Below are positions 1-12,300 of a stretch of 64,000 bases of DNA, piece by piece. The first letter of the stretch is position 1, and the number at the start of each line of letters is the position of its first letter. The position numbers were made by a program, and so were the translations under genes. Source of the DNA: Certhia americana (Eukaryota > Chordata > Aves > Passeriformes > Certhiidae); contig CM031879.1 in NCBI GenBank assembly GCA_018697195.1, positions 22,346,420 through 22,410,419 of the forward strand, read 5' to 3'. Under the pieces are notes generated by a model, which saw nothing but the letters and a program-made list of their open reading frames with translations, made no database searches and was not told the origin of the DNA.

Positions 1-176
1 GCACGGCGGGGCCCTGCCCGGCACGGAACGGCCCTAACCGGCACGGAACGGCCCCGCCCGGCACGGCGGAGCCCTGCCCTTCCCCTCCCCACACACAGCC
101 CCCGCCCGGCACGGAACGGCCCCGCCCGGCACGGCGGAGCCCTGCCCTTCCCCTCCCCACACACAGCCCCCGCCCG
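1..176. repeat. GC-rich tandem repeat upstream of ASZ1
   Basis: A block beginning gcacggcgga at 61 recurs at 129, a period of 68 bases. The second copy is nearly identical through the CCCTTCCCCTCCCC and ACACACAGCCCCCG segments and ends near 176. Positions 1-60 hold further shorter, degenerate copies of the CGGCACGGAACGGCCC core. The array begins at the window edge, so its full length is unknown. It sits about 100 bases upstream of the ASZ1 start codon, inside the presumed promoter. Confidence 0.85.
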
Positions 177-275
177 TGTCGCTGCCGTGCCCCGCCCCCC
201 GCGCCGCGCGGGAAAGCCGCCCCTCGGCCGCGTGAGCCGGCTGCGTGAGGCGAGGCGCGCGCGGGAAGCGCTGCC

Positions 276-380
276 ATGGCCTCCGCGGTGTGCTCGTCCC
301 GCGTCGTGGCGGGCGGTGACGAGGGCAGCGACAGCGAGGACGGCGATTGGGACATCGGCGTGGTGCGGCAGGAGCCGCAG
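276..380 (+). CDS. ASZ1: ASZ1 exon 1 (residues 1-35)
   Basis: The ATG at 276 starts [14 protein letters not shown], followed by an acidic run ending in DGDWDIG that matches the mammalian EDDGWEIG motif. It ends in codon phase 0 at CAG before the donor gtgggg at 381. The donor is not strong; it is chosen because it preserves the frame into exon 2. Confidence 0.9.
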
Positions 381-3300
381 GTGGGGCTGAGCCGCCCTGC
401 GCCGGGGGCCCGCCGGCCGTGGCCGGGCGGTGTCGGGGTGGGGAGCGGGGCGCGGTGGGTCCCAGGGGAGGGTGCGGCTGGTGCTTCCTCTTCGGCTATT
501 TCCTACCAGGGTAATGCTGGTCTGCCCTCAGTCCAGTAAATGAAACCTGAATTGTAGGGGTTTGTCTTATTGCTAAAACCCTTAATGTTTATTTAAACGT
601 TCATTTAAACTCTCCCCTTAAATAACAGGCCCTAGTCCTAATCGTATTTCAGCATGAGAGTAAATTTGCAAGCGGCCAGGGGTCTGTAAAGCTGTTTTAT
701 ATCTCTTGAGACTCTTTCTTGCTAACTTGAAGATTTTAGTAGTTTTATTGCATATAACAGGAGTAAAGTATCCGTCAGTGTGAGGTAGATTCTGTGAGAA
801 TTTTTAAGTGTGGGTTTGTCTCATGACCAGAATTGAAAAATGGAAGTATAACTGAATTTTTGAAGTCCTTGGCTAAAGGTTATAGTTAGTGTTTGAGGCC
901 TTGATTTTTTAATAGATGTTCCAATCCAAAGATGTGTGTTGTTTGAAAATTGTTGTCTGAGTAGAATAAAAATAGAGTTAAATTGTTCTATTGACTGTTT
1001 CTCGCTTTCAGTTCTCTAGATACTTCTGTTAGTCTTTACAAAAGTTATTGGAAAGATGGGCTCCAACAATGTGCTGTTAAAATTGTATATTTTTAAGTTA
1101 TAATGTTGGGAGTTAAAAACTTACGGTAAAAGACAACTTCATTTCATACCCATTTCTGTCTCTAAGGAAACTAGTGAATAATCAGTCCTCTGCTCACCAG
1201 TGTATGTAAATGTTTTGTACACTTGATACAGCTCCAGCAGCAATCTGCAGCTTTAATAGAGAACAAATCTATGATGCTTTTGAAAACAACTTCAATTGGG
1301 CCTGATTGGGTCTGATACATAAACTAGTGTTTTGGTCAGTGTTTCTTTCAGCCAGATTTCATCAGTTTATGATGCAGCACTACCAATGCCTCTGTCACCA
1401 CAGAATTAGGATGGCAGGGGAACTGTAACCCATTGCAGTAGTGGATTTGTGCTGTTAGGCCAGACAGCTGGTCACTGAGGTCCCTTGACTCAAGCTCACA
1501 CTTTCATGTCAGATAGTTGTATTTTTTAGTGTTGTACGTCACAATATGTGAAATGTACAAACCAGAAAAGGTACATAAATTCACTGCGAAGTTTTCCTAG
1601 TGCCTTAAGATGATAAAGAATCTTAATTGAAATCAAGTTATGGTAAGTAAAATTGAGAGCAGTGTAGGAGGATAGCAGGTCTGTTGAGAGAAAAGGTATT
1701 TCCATTTGCAGGGAATGGAACCTCTCAGAAAAATTATTTTAAAACTTAGGCTTTATAATAGACTTTGAACAGATCTGCAGAAATGGAACAACAAGAGTTT
1801 TACGTTGCTTTTTCTCCTCTTCTTCTATGCATGTCCTTTCAGAGATTATTAGTGCTTTTATACAGAAACCAAACTATATTTTTTTTGCCTTGAGGCTATC
1901 TCCAGATTTTGACTTAACTTTTCTGTTGATCTAGCAGCTGGATCAAATGTTGCAGGCGGACAAGAATGAGGCATTAAAGAAGGCTCTGTTTCGTGGTGAT
2001 GTGTCATTAATTGAAGAACTCTTAAACTCGGGTGAGGAAAGTCATTTACAAAGTTGAATGTTTTTAATTTAACTCGGCAAGAATACTAAACTTTCTCATT
2101 TAAACTAAAACTATATCCTTTGCTGGAAACATTTGCATGTTGCTACATGTACTCAACAAATTATTTGGAAAGACTAAGTTACTTTTTCACTGACTCAGAT
2201 TTGGTATTCCAGCACATTTCTTCTAATTTTTGTTTGTCAGTCAGGAGCCCTGAAAATTGAGAAGACTATAATATTTGAACTATGAAATAAGGTGCTTCTT
2301 TGTTTTCAGATGCATCTTTAATATGCAAATAGCAATTACAAACGCTGAATTAGCAGTGGTTTAAATTGTGATGGGAGAATTCAGTGGGTGGTCTTTGGTG
2401 TTGAAGGTTGTACAGCATGGGTTGAGAGGGGGAGGCTAGCCTTTTTTATTTTAATGTTCCCCTAATTTGGAAATTCTTTTTCCTCTTTTTTTTTTTTTTT
2501 TTTTTTCCCCTCCCCTTCACAGCACTGTTAAGTGTCTGGTATGTGCCCTCTGTAATACTGCTGTCCTGGCAACATGAGCTGAACAAAGATTTTGTGATTC
2601 TGAAAGGTCTAACAGGCTTTTTGTGGCATTTGACACTAAAAAGTAGTCTGTTTTAACACTGAGAGCCTTTTTGCCTGTTCTGTTACTCAGCATTTGTCTT
2701 TAATGTGTTTGTTAATCAGTGTTAGGAAGATTGGATCACTTATTGAAGCATCCAGGGCAATCAGAAACTGCATAGCTGAGTTGACCTGCCTAGTGATAAT
2801 TGTCAGGAAGTTCTGCTTCAGCAAGCAAGGAGAATAGAGTAACCAAGAACTTGTTCTCTGAGGAAAATCTGTCTTAGGGAAGAAAGTAGTTTCTTGGTTA
2901 GCAATGAGCTTTTCTGAGTTTTGAAACAATGGCATTATTTGCTCTTTTAGAAGCCAACTGTTTCTCACCACAATGGGGGAATAGTTTTCTTTTTAAATTA
3001 AACAAAACTACTGCATGGAGCGAAACACAAGAAGTGCAGTACAAGCATGAAAGACATCTGTCTTGCTGTGAGAAAATAGATTCTTATTTATGGGTGGAGT
3101 TTTAGTGATATCTGTCCATCAGATTGCTTAATTGTTTTGCCACACCATCCATTTTAAATTGTTGTATTGCAGTCAAACAGCAGTAGTTCCCTTTCTGTGC
3201 TGATGCCTGCTACACAGTTCTGTGCTGTTGGAAGATGGTAATAGATTTCCCTAAGAGCTTGGGTTCAGGCTGTTGGAAGTGGATTTCCTAGCAACAGTTG

Positions 3301-6300
3301 GGGCTATTCCTTCAGGTAGAGTGAGTCTGTGTTGTCTTCTGGCTTGGTTAGATGTTGCTTTAGTATTTTTGAGGCTGAAGCAATTTTACAAAGCTTCTTT
3401 AGGAGATGAACGAGCAGTGTTTTTCCTTACCACTTAGGTTAAATAGCACCTTATGAAAAATTTTCTGAAGTACATGTCACAAAAAGTAAGGCAAGCAAGT
3501 AGCACTTTCAATGATGATTTGGGCATTTTGGTTTGTTTTAGGAGTAAAATACTTAACACCATGTAATTCATGTGTTCCATTTCCTAAAATGGAATTAAAA
3601 GTTGTGACCTTATAACAGTTTAGGCTGATTAAAGAGACAACTACAGTCAAATCGTGCATTTTCCTTTAACAGTTTATTCCACTTATATCTTTGAATGAGT
3701 GCTGGTGCTCATCTCATCTTTTGTGAGCCAGTTTAGGGAATTATAAGTAGTAATAAACAACAGGAATGGGAGTGTGCCTAGTGTGTGAGAATAATTTTTC
3801 AGCCAGTTCAGGACTCTGAACCCTGAGTCAGGTGGCCACCACAGCTGGCCCAGCAGAGGGAGACATCAGCAGTTCTAGTATGACTTCAGCTTTAAGGTCG
3901 TGTGGGAGCAGACCTAAGTGCAGACAGACTTAAATCTGTACTTCTGCTAGAGAAGATCTGAGAGAATCAAGCATTTTAAAACTTCCTGTCAGGTAAATGG
4001 TGTCTGAATGTGAATGGATTCCAACACTAAGGGCTGTTCTTTAACTGAATGAAAGTCAAGACCTTGTATATTTGGCGTCAAACATGGAATTATTTTGCAG
4101 AGTTAAATTTTTTTCTATACAAACAGCCTTTCTACTATAGCTATTACTAGCCACAGTCAAGAAAGTATCTGAATAGGACATGGGAGAAACAGTAATAGTC
4201 ACAAAAAGTGCAATTCGTACTTTGCTGTTCTTTTGCTTCACTATTAATTATATTCTTCACATGGTTTCTGCTGTAGAGTTTGTGGTCAGAATGTGTTTCT
4301 CCCCTTTGCTGCTTAAACAGGAAGATATTTATCAGTGACTCAGATTGTAAAGAAGACTGTTGTAGCTGTTTTGTCTCCAAGATGTAATTTGTGGAGCCAT
4401 GTAACTGAAAAGCTCCTCTTCTCCTACCTACAAAGGAACACAGATAATGGCAGATGTGGGAGCCCAAATAATGCCCACGTCTAGCTTCTCTCAGGCCCAT
4501 CATGGAAGCCAGTAACCTACCTCTGCAGTCTCAGAGCAGCAGAGATCATGTGCAGGCAAATTATGGACTCAGAGCAAGGGACAAAAGGTCCTTGTGCCTG
4601 GGGGCCAAGCAACTGTAGAGACAGGGGTGAGTGAAAGCTGTGCCAGTCACAAGAGAGGGACCAGAGGTCCATGTGTCTGTGATGGCAGCAGCTGGAAGGG
4701 ATGGATGACAGGATGATAGCGGTGCTGCTGTGTTCATAAGAGTGCTCTGTTTGTGTTGATTACTGTGGCCAGTGGGGTCTGTGTGTGTGCCTGCCAGGAA
4801 TACACACTCAACACTGGTATGGGTGGGACCTGTGGGTCTGGAGTGCAGCAGCATCACTTCTCTCTGGCTGTTGGATCTGGCCTGATTTTTCACTGAAAGG
4901 TTTTTTCTGGGTTTCACTGTTTTCTCAAGGAGAAAATCTCAAGGATTTCTCAAGGGCCATTTTAAATGCTGAACTAACACTGCTTACTTCAATAATAGCT
5001 CATGTAATGAGAGTAATAACCTATTTGAGTGGTCATCAAGGTGAGACATTTCTGGTTCAGTCAACAACTCTTATAACCAAGCAGCCAAGAAGCCACGTGA
5101 CTGTTCCTGTTTCAGTTGTCCTTTCTTTGTCTTCCTCTGGGATTACAGCCTGTTTGCATTGGGGCTTTCACACTAAGTGGTACTTCAAGGCAGTCACTAC
5201 CAAGGTGGTAGGAGACTCTGCAGGACAAACAGCATACTGCCAAACAGACCATTCTACTTCTAGAACTTGGAAAAAAGCACCAGCATCATGGCAGATACTG
5301 GCTGCTATACAGCTAAAGGCATTGAGGAAAATGCCTTCTCAAGTGTTTTAATAAGTCTATACATAAACTGCCAAATAGATCATTTGTCAATGTTGTTCTA
5401 ATATGTATTAAAGTGAAAAGCTCTACATGGACTGCTTTTCTTCTCATGAGGAAAAGAGACTTTTTGAGGCTGACAGTGTGACAGTTTCTAGGTATTTTTT
5501 TCTTACTAGTATTACTTCAGTGGGATGCTGAATATCAGACCTGCTAAATTCCCAAAGTGACTAAAGGACATTTCCTGGCTCCCCTTGTAGAACTTCTGTG
5601 AGCTTCAATGAAAAGTTTTGTACACTGCAGATAGGCCAGTGTGTTGTGACATTAACTGCAGCTAGTATCTATACATTGCTAAGGAGATTTGATTGTAAAT
5701 TCAGTGGCTTGCAGGTGTTAGAATGCTTCAATGCAGGGCTTTCATTGAATTGCTACCTCTTTATTGATTCTGCAAATCCAGTGATCTTAAGAAATTAAAG
5801 AATCAATCCAAGAGCAGTAACTTTTTAGTCCCTCAGCTTTAATGACTTTATATTGCTACACTAAAACACATCCTTGACGTTGTACCAAAGCAGGGAAAGT
5901 ACACATTTGTCCTGAAAAAGTATGCATGTAGTTTAACTGTCAGAAATTTCTCAAGATAGTTTGGGGCGTGGGGGGGGTGTTTTTTCCTAAAGGAGTTTTT
6001 TTGATTATCCATGTTCACTGTAGGACTAATATGGAACCAGCTAATGGAAATTTTTCTAGAGGAAGTAATATTTGTTGAAGGATTGAAAAATGCATACGGG
6101 TTTTTATTAGAAAATTGTTAGATGAGTATCTCAGTCTGGTACTGAGTCCGTGGTGCATTTGGAGCATGCTTCTAGTAATTTTAGCAATTCTGACTATTAT
6201 AACAAGTAACAAACAATTCTGGTGATTGTGATTGAACCTTGCATAGTCTCCTGTTTCTACTTTTTGTTGAGATATTTTGTTAGTACCGAACACAAATGTC

Positions 6301-9300
6301 CTAGCTAACTGTCTTGCAGCACAGAGAACGAAAGGAGCTGTGAGGCAGGGAGCCCTAGATGTTGTGATCCTAATTGGCTGACAAGCAGTTTGCTTCCCCA
6401 GCAGTCTTCTTGGCTTGGCAAGAGTCAAATTTTTTTCATTTTGATTGAAGAAGGCTATTACACAGAAGTAGAGTAAACAGATTTTGTATGCCTATATGAA
6501 ATTACTTTTGTAGCTAAATGTCTGATGTTTTTGATATAGTCTTTCCAGATACTTAACTCCTTGGGTTGAGAACTGGGGTATATTGATGTCAGTTTTAAAA
6601 GTTGTTTTTCTGGTGTTCTAAATAAAGATGTGTTTAAAAAAAAGAAAATGCAGTAAGAGATTTCTCTCCCTTGTACTAAATGGGAAACAGGGTGTAATCT
6701 TTGTACTGATACATATTGAGAGTAAGTTTTATAAAAAGCGTGTTTGTTGTGTTACAATTTCATGATTTTAATTTCTTAAATTTTGACAGGTATCAGCATA
6801 GAAACTAGCTTTCAGTTTGGATGGACTCCCCTGATGTGTGCAGCCAGTGTGGCTAACTTTGCAGTGGTACGTCTTCTTCTGGACAGAGGTGCTAATGCAT
6901 GTTTTGAAATAGGTAAGATGGGAATGAAAAATACTGGCTGATAATGCTCAGTACCAGACATTGTCACTATCTTTATTCTCTTGTTTACATGTGTAGGAAA
7001 AAAGAATCAAAAGGTCACAATGGAACTAAGACGCACTCTACCTTTCAGTTTTGAAGGAAAAATACTAGTTTAAAAATGAAAATTGTGTGTTTTCTTGATC
7101 TTTCTCTCTGAATTCCACTTTCCCCTACACCTCCCAAATCCCAAGTACTTATTAAAAATGTGTTTGGAAGTACTTGCTCAGAAATTGTACAGAGTTGTAC
7201 ATGTAACTGTGTTTGATCCTGTTTTGAACTATGTATGTTCATAGTTCTATGAACATATAGTTCATAGAACTATATATATATAGTTCTATGTATATATATA
7301 TATATTTATATATATATATATATATAGTTCTATATATGGAACTATGTATGTGCAGAAACCACATAATATCTCAAACAACATGAATAGCTTTCCAGTTCAT
7401 GGGAAACTAATATGTACTTTTCTAAAACTAGAGTGCAGTTTTTCTGTTTTCTGTTAAGAAAACTGTTCTTCAGTGTGTTGCTAGATCACCTTTTTCTGCA
7501 AGAGTTCAGTGTAGTTTCTAAGTAATATATCTGTCAATTTTATTGGCCTAATAATAACTTTTTCTTCTTAAATTGTGGTTATTTTCAATCACTTCCATTG
7601 CACTAGAATATTTATCATACAGTACTGTCAAGTACGTAAGAGCAGTAATCATATTTTCCAGTAACTTGCCAGTGTTTGCAATAGTAGTAGATTGAAATGC
7701 AGATGGTACAGATCTGGCTCTGAAAATTTTCTCTAACCTCTTAGCAGTTGATCAGAGTATGAGATTAGAGTAGATTGCCTACACCAAAAGCAATCATGCC
7801 TTCTTCTAATCACTGTCCTTGTAGCCAGTTTCAGAGAACTTCCATGTGTCTGCCTACAGCTCGTACCTGTTCCTTGTTTATGGCTGTAGAAAACTATAAA
7901 TGGGGCAAAAACTGCTATGGGCAATAGTTTAGGCTGACCAGGTGACCAAATGCATGGCATTTTTCCATTTGTGTGATCAACTGTCTTTGCCCAAAGTGGC
8001 ACCTTGCTAGGATCAGGTTTCTTGGCTTGTTTCTCTGTTAGACTGTGTAGGGTAACTGTAACTAGGGCAATTGGGCAGCAGAGTACTCTCCAGCCAGGAG
8101 CAGTCTCATCATTGATTTGGGTCAGGTCATATATGTTCAGGAAAGCTGTGCTGTCCTAAGGGGGTACTAAATCTCACCAGCCCTCCTGCTATTTTTTACG
8201 TCAGCAGGCAATCATACAAGTGATCCTGTAATAATTACCCTCTAATGTTTATAATCCTGATAAACAGCTATATTGTTAATCACCTTGAGTCACTCTTCAG
8301 TCCTTCTTTATAACTAGTTACTTAATTTTACCCTTTTTGGTAGTTGACAAGAGTTAATATATCATTCACTGTGTGATGGGTTCAAAATGTTGCATCCTTG
8401 AGGAACAATTTCACCAAAACTGCTGGAGTTTTCATCTAGTGTGAACATAAACTTATCTTTTTTGCAGTCTTTTAGCAGTTATTCTCTGTAAAAGAGAAAT
8501 CTAAGAATTCCAAGGTGTTTCTTCCCTTTTGTCTCTTGCTCACATGCATGAGCTATAGGTAGGCTACCAGAAATTACTTTCCCACTCTATCACTGCCTGA
8601 GATAATGAATACAAATGCAACTGCAGGTGCCTCCCAAATACCATTCCCAGATCTACAGTGCTTTATGTCAAGTCCTGTCGTCTTTCCATTCATATTCTAG
8701 TTGATGATCAGGTTAAACATTTTGAGTCAAAATTCATCAGTATATTGAGTAATTTCTACATGAGGCAGTTGAAAATTAAAAGATGGTGTATTATGAAATC
8801 AATGAACACAAATATAGAACTAAGTTGTAGAGGTGGAGGACAAGAAGTGGTGAGAACAGAGGGGGCAACGTACACAACAAACTTTTCATGTCTAAATATA
8901 ATATCTGACCTCATTGAAGATTGAAGATGTTGTAGACAGTCTTAAAATTTCTACAAGAAAATTAGAAAATATATTGTAACACTTGATAGGATATGAAGTA
9001 GTTGCAGCTAATATTATACTTTAATGGATGAAAGCATGTTGGAACTTGTGAACAAGTTTGTGCAATAAACAAAATGGGCAGTTACTCAAATGGCAGTCTT
9101 CTAAATGACACTGGGGCCAACTAAGGGGCTTTGAGGTGTTATGTTACCCATATGAAAACCATGGTATTCATGGGTCAAAGGAGGTCTCCTGTGTTGTGTG
9201 GGCAAACAGCAGTTGTACAGTTTTGATTTGTGAGCTGGGTATGTAACACCCAGCTGGTTTCAGAGCTGAAGAAGTAAATATGTTGGTATTCCTATGGACC

Positions 9301-12300
9301 ATGTAGATGCTCTTTAAATCCACATCTAAATCAATACTTTTAGTACTTCTCCTGACACTACTAGACCATAGTAAGTTAATAAATTTAATTCTTCCTCCTT
9401 AAGACCTATCATGAAGCCGTTTTGCTTCGGGTGTCTTCTGTATGGTTTATTTTGTATCTGTTCAGGTTTCAGGTGTATTTTGTATCTGTTCTCCCCAAAA
9501 TTGATGTTGTTGTGTTGTAAAACATTTCATGTACCTTTTTCTATCCATTACAGCTGTTACTTCCATTTACTGGAGGGGAGGAACAGGGAGTGGACCTACT
9601 GGTGTGGAATGTGTTTTGAGAAATAAGCTCTATAGTTTAGCTCCTATTGTAGCTTTGGGGTACTTTCAAACTATTCTAAATTTCATTAGGAATAGATGCT
9701 TTTCTGCTGTGATTCACTCTCATCTTTCTGAGAATCTCCTCAGGTGCCTTTGTCTTACCTGATCATTCTAGTGATTTTCACAGACAGGAGAACAAGATTG
9801 TTAGCCTTTTCCAAGGCTTCGTAGAGTATCAAAATCTCAGTAGCAACTCTAGCAAATATAAAGACTTTTAAAGGAGCTTCTGGATTAGCATGATATTTAC
9901 ATTTACATATGTAATGCTCTAACTGTAAATTTCCAAACAGATAAATACACTGTGTTGATGGCAGCATGTACTGCACAAGCTTCAGAGGAGAACATCTTGA
10001 ACACTGTTGAACTGCTTCTGTCAAGGAATGCTGACCCTAATCTTACTTGCAGGTATTGAAAGGTATTATTAACTTTGTCTTGGGTGTTGGAAATGTAGGT
10101 GAGAGTGCAGAGCTGCAGGTTTGCATTTGAGCAGGCCTTTGGCTAAACTTGGGGGGGTAAAGAGTGTGAATGCTGATACAAGAGGTAGGAATGCTGATTT
10201 TTAAATTTTTCTTATTAACTTAGAGCATGTTTTGCATGGTTGATCTTTATATACAAATATTTATTTACTTTATTTTTGGATTCTTAGACCTTTGCTAACC
10301 TGAGTTATTCTTGCATCCAGCAGATGCAGTTGTGGCTTTTTCACTTTTGCAGTAGTAGTCTTTCTCAAATGAAAAGATAAATTAAGTGACAATCAGAAGT
10401 GTGATATTAGAGCTAAATAAAAGCAGAGGCTTGAAAAATCCAGACCTTGTCATCTCAAACCTTTGAGCAGCCTTTATGCCTTTCCAGTATTTGATATAAC
10501 GTGCGTGCCACTCCATCACTGGGTCTGCTCAAGCTGCTGTTCCTCATGGACTTATTGCTCTGTGTTCAGAAGTGAGAATAAAACACAACTAACTGCCTTA
10601 TGTGACAATAAGGGATCAAACAACCCCTCTCTGTAGTACTGCAGTCCTGTTTCACCTGTTTCATTACAGCATGCAGGATGTTCTGTGGGAGTGATCAGAA
10701 CTGTCAGTGAGTTGAGATTATTGTGAAAGTACTTCCTGTGTGATCAGCTTACTGCAGGTGAAGAACTAAGGTTCTCATTATTTGGCTTTCTCAGCATGTA
10801 AGAACCAGAATGATTCTAGGAAGCTTCTCTTTTGTCCATCAGCCAATGGAATGTATGTGAATACAAAGCAGAATACTTAAACCTTCATGTAAGGCAGGGT
10901 TTAATGTTTATCCTTGCTCTGTTGCACCATCAGGGCAACCAGGAGACTCTTTTATTTCATGTAATCTGGAGGGGATACACAGAAACTTGGAGGGAGTAGG
11001 TCTAATTTATTATGACTGTAGAGTGGGGAAGGACTAGTGGGGAAGAAACTGATTTTTGAAATGCAAAAAAAAAGGTGAGTTTAGGAATGGGTAAGTAGAT
11101 GGTTTCTTTGCAAGGGGATATGGTTCTGAGAAGAAAATACTCAGTAGCATAACATAGCATATTTTTGCTAAATCAGAATTGGAGACTGACTACTGATGGC
11201 TGTAAAACCAGTTTTGTTGATGAAGAATGTAGTGTATCAAAGCACAAGTGCTAGCTAAAGGGTTTTCAAAGTCAAACAAGTCATGCAATGGCTAGATGAA
11301 ACAAGAAGGCGTTGCAAGACCTGCTCTGAATAGCCATTGTAGAGCTACTGTAGCCTGAATGCTTCATTTAAGTGAGTGCTGCCTTGAGAAATTTGTTTTA
11401 CTTATCTCATGTCACTCACCTTCCTCTCGTTCCAAAATGTAAATTACGTACTTTATCCCTTTGTATGGCCTGGAAATCTTTATGTAGTATTTTTTTAAAA
11501 ACTGTTTTTAACCCACAGTGCTTTCCTAAAGTTATATTAAAGTATGTTCTTCCAATATTACTTATTATATAGGATTTCCCACTTCATCACTATATCCCAC
11601 TAAGCCAGAAAATGAGCAAATGGATTATCTCCTGTTGCTGTGAACACACTGTTGCCATTTAATTTCTCACTTCCAGGCTTAATGTACAGCAGTGGAGTAG
11701 GGAAACTGACTCCAAAAGCTTCTGAAGATGCTTCCTTGTTTTTCTGAAGCATTGTTCAGTTTACAGATCAATAGGCTAAGATAGTGTCTTGCAGCATTAT
11801 TTCCTTGCTTTGGGATCTCAATAAGAAAAGATTGAGTCTAAACTCTGGGTTAAATTGATTTCTACCTGCTGTATTTTTTCTAGTATACCATACACTGGTC
11901 CAGTTAATAAACACATTCCCAGTTATGAGACTTTACTTAAAACTTGTCAAGACCACCAACTTGAAATACTGAATTTTCTATAGATGCCTCCCCAGTGGAA
12001 AGAAACGTATGTATAAATAGGAGATATCCCCTCTCCTTCCTCTTATGAAATTTTCCAGGAAGGTGAAGCTTGTCTTGCTTGAGATCATGATCCCAAACAT
12101 AAGCATGTTTATTTGTCAAGTGAATTCTGCACCACAGATTCCATTTTAGTGACAGCTATTCAGTACATTTTTGAGTCAGATGCTGCCCATGTAGGAGATA
12201 AAACTTCACCAGTTTTGTCATGGCTCCTGATTATCCAGGATAGGAGGCTTCAGGGTAGTAGGTCTGTTCTAATCAACTTGTTCAGTGATGTAAATTTTGC

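Larger units (their letters stand above)
1..440 (+). promoter_or_regulatory. ASZ1: CpG-island promoter of ASZ1
   Basis: The first 440 bases are very rich in G+C and CpG, then composition drops sharply to AT-rich intron. The ASZ1 start codon at 276 lies inside. No TATA box is evident. Several CCCCGCCC boxes could bind Sp/KLF factors. The transcription start cannot be placed from sequence. Germline genes of this class are often silenced in somatic tissue by promoter CpG methylation (general knowledge). In mammals CFTR lies head-to-head upstream. Confidence 0.7.

Noticed and set aside
4785..5351. 188-codon open frame in ASZ1 intron 2 on the + strand
   Set aside because: No recognisable domain, ordinary AT-rich intronic composition, an opposing frame overlaps part of it, and the surrounding gene is intact around it. 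Best explained as chance.
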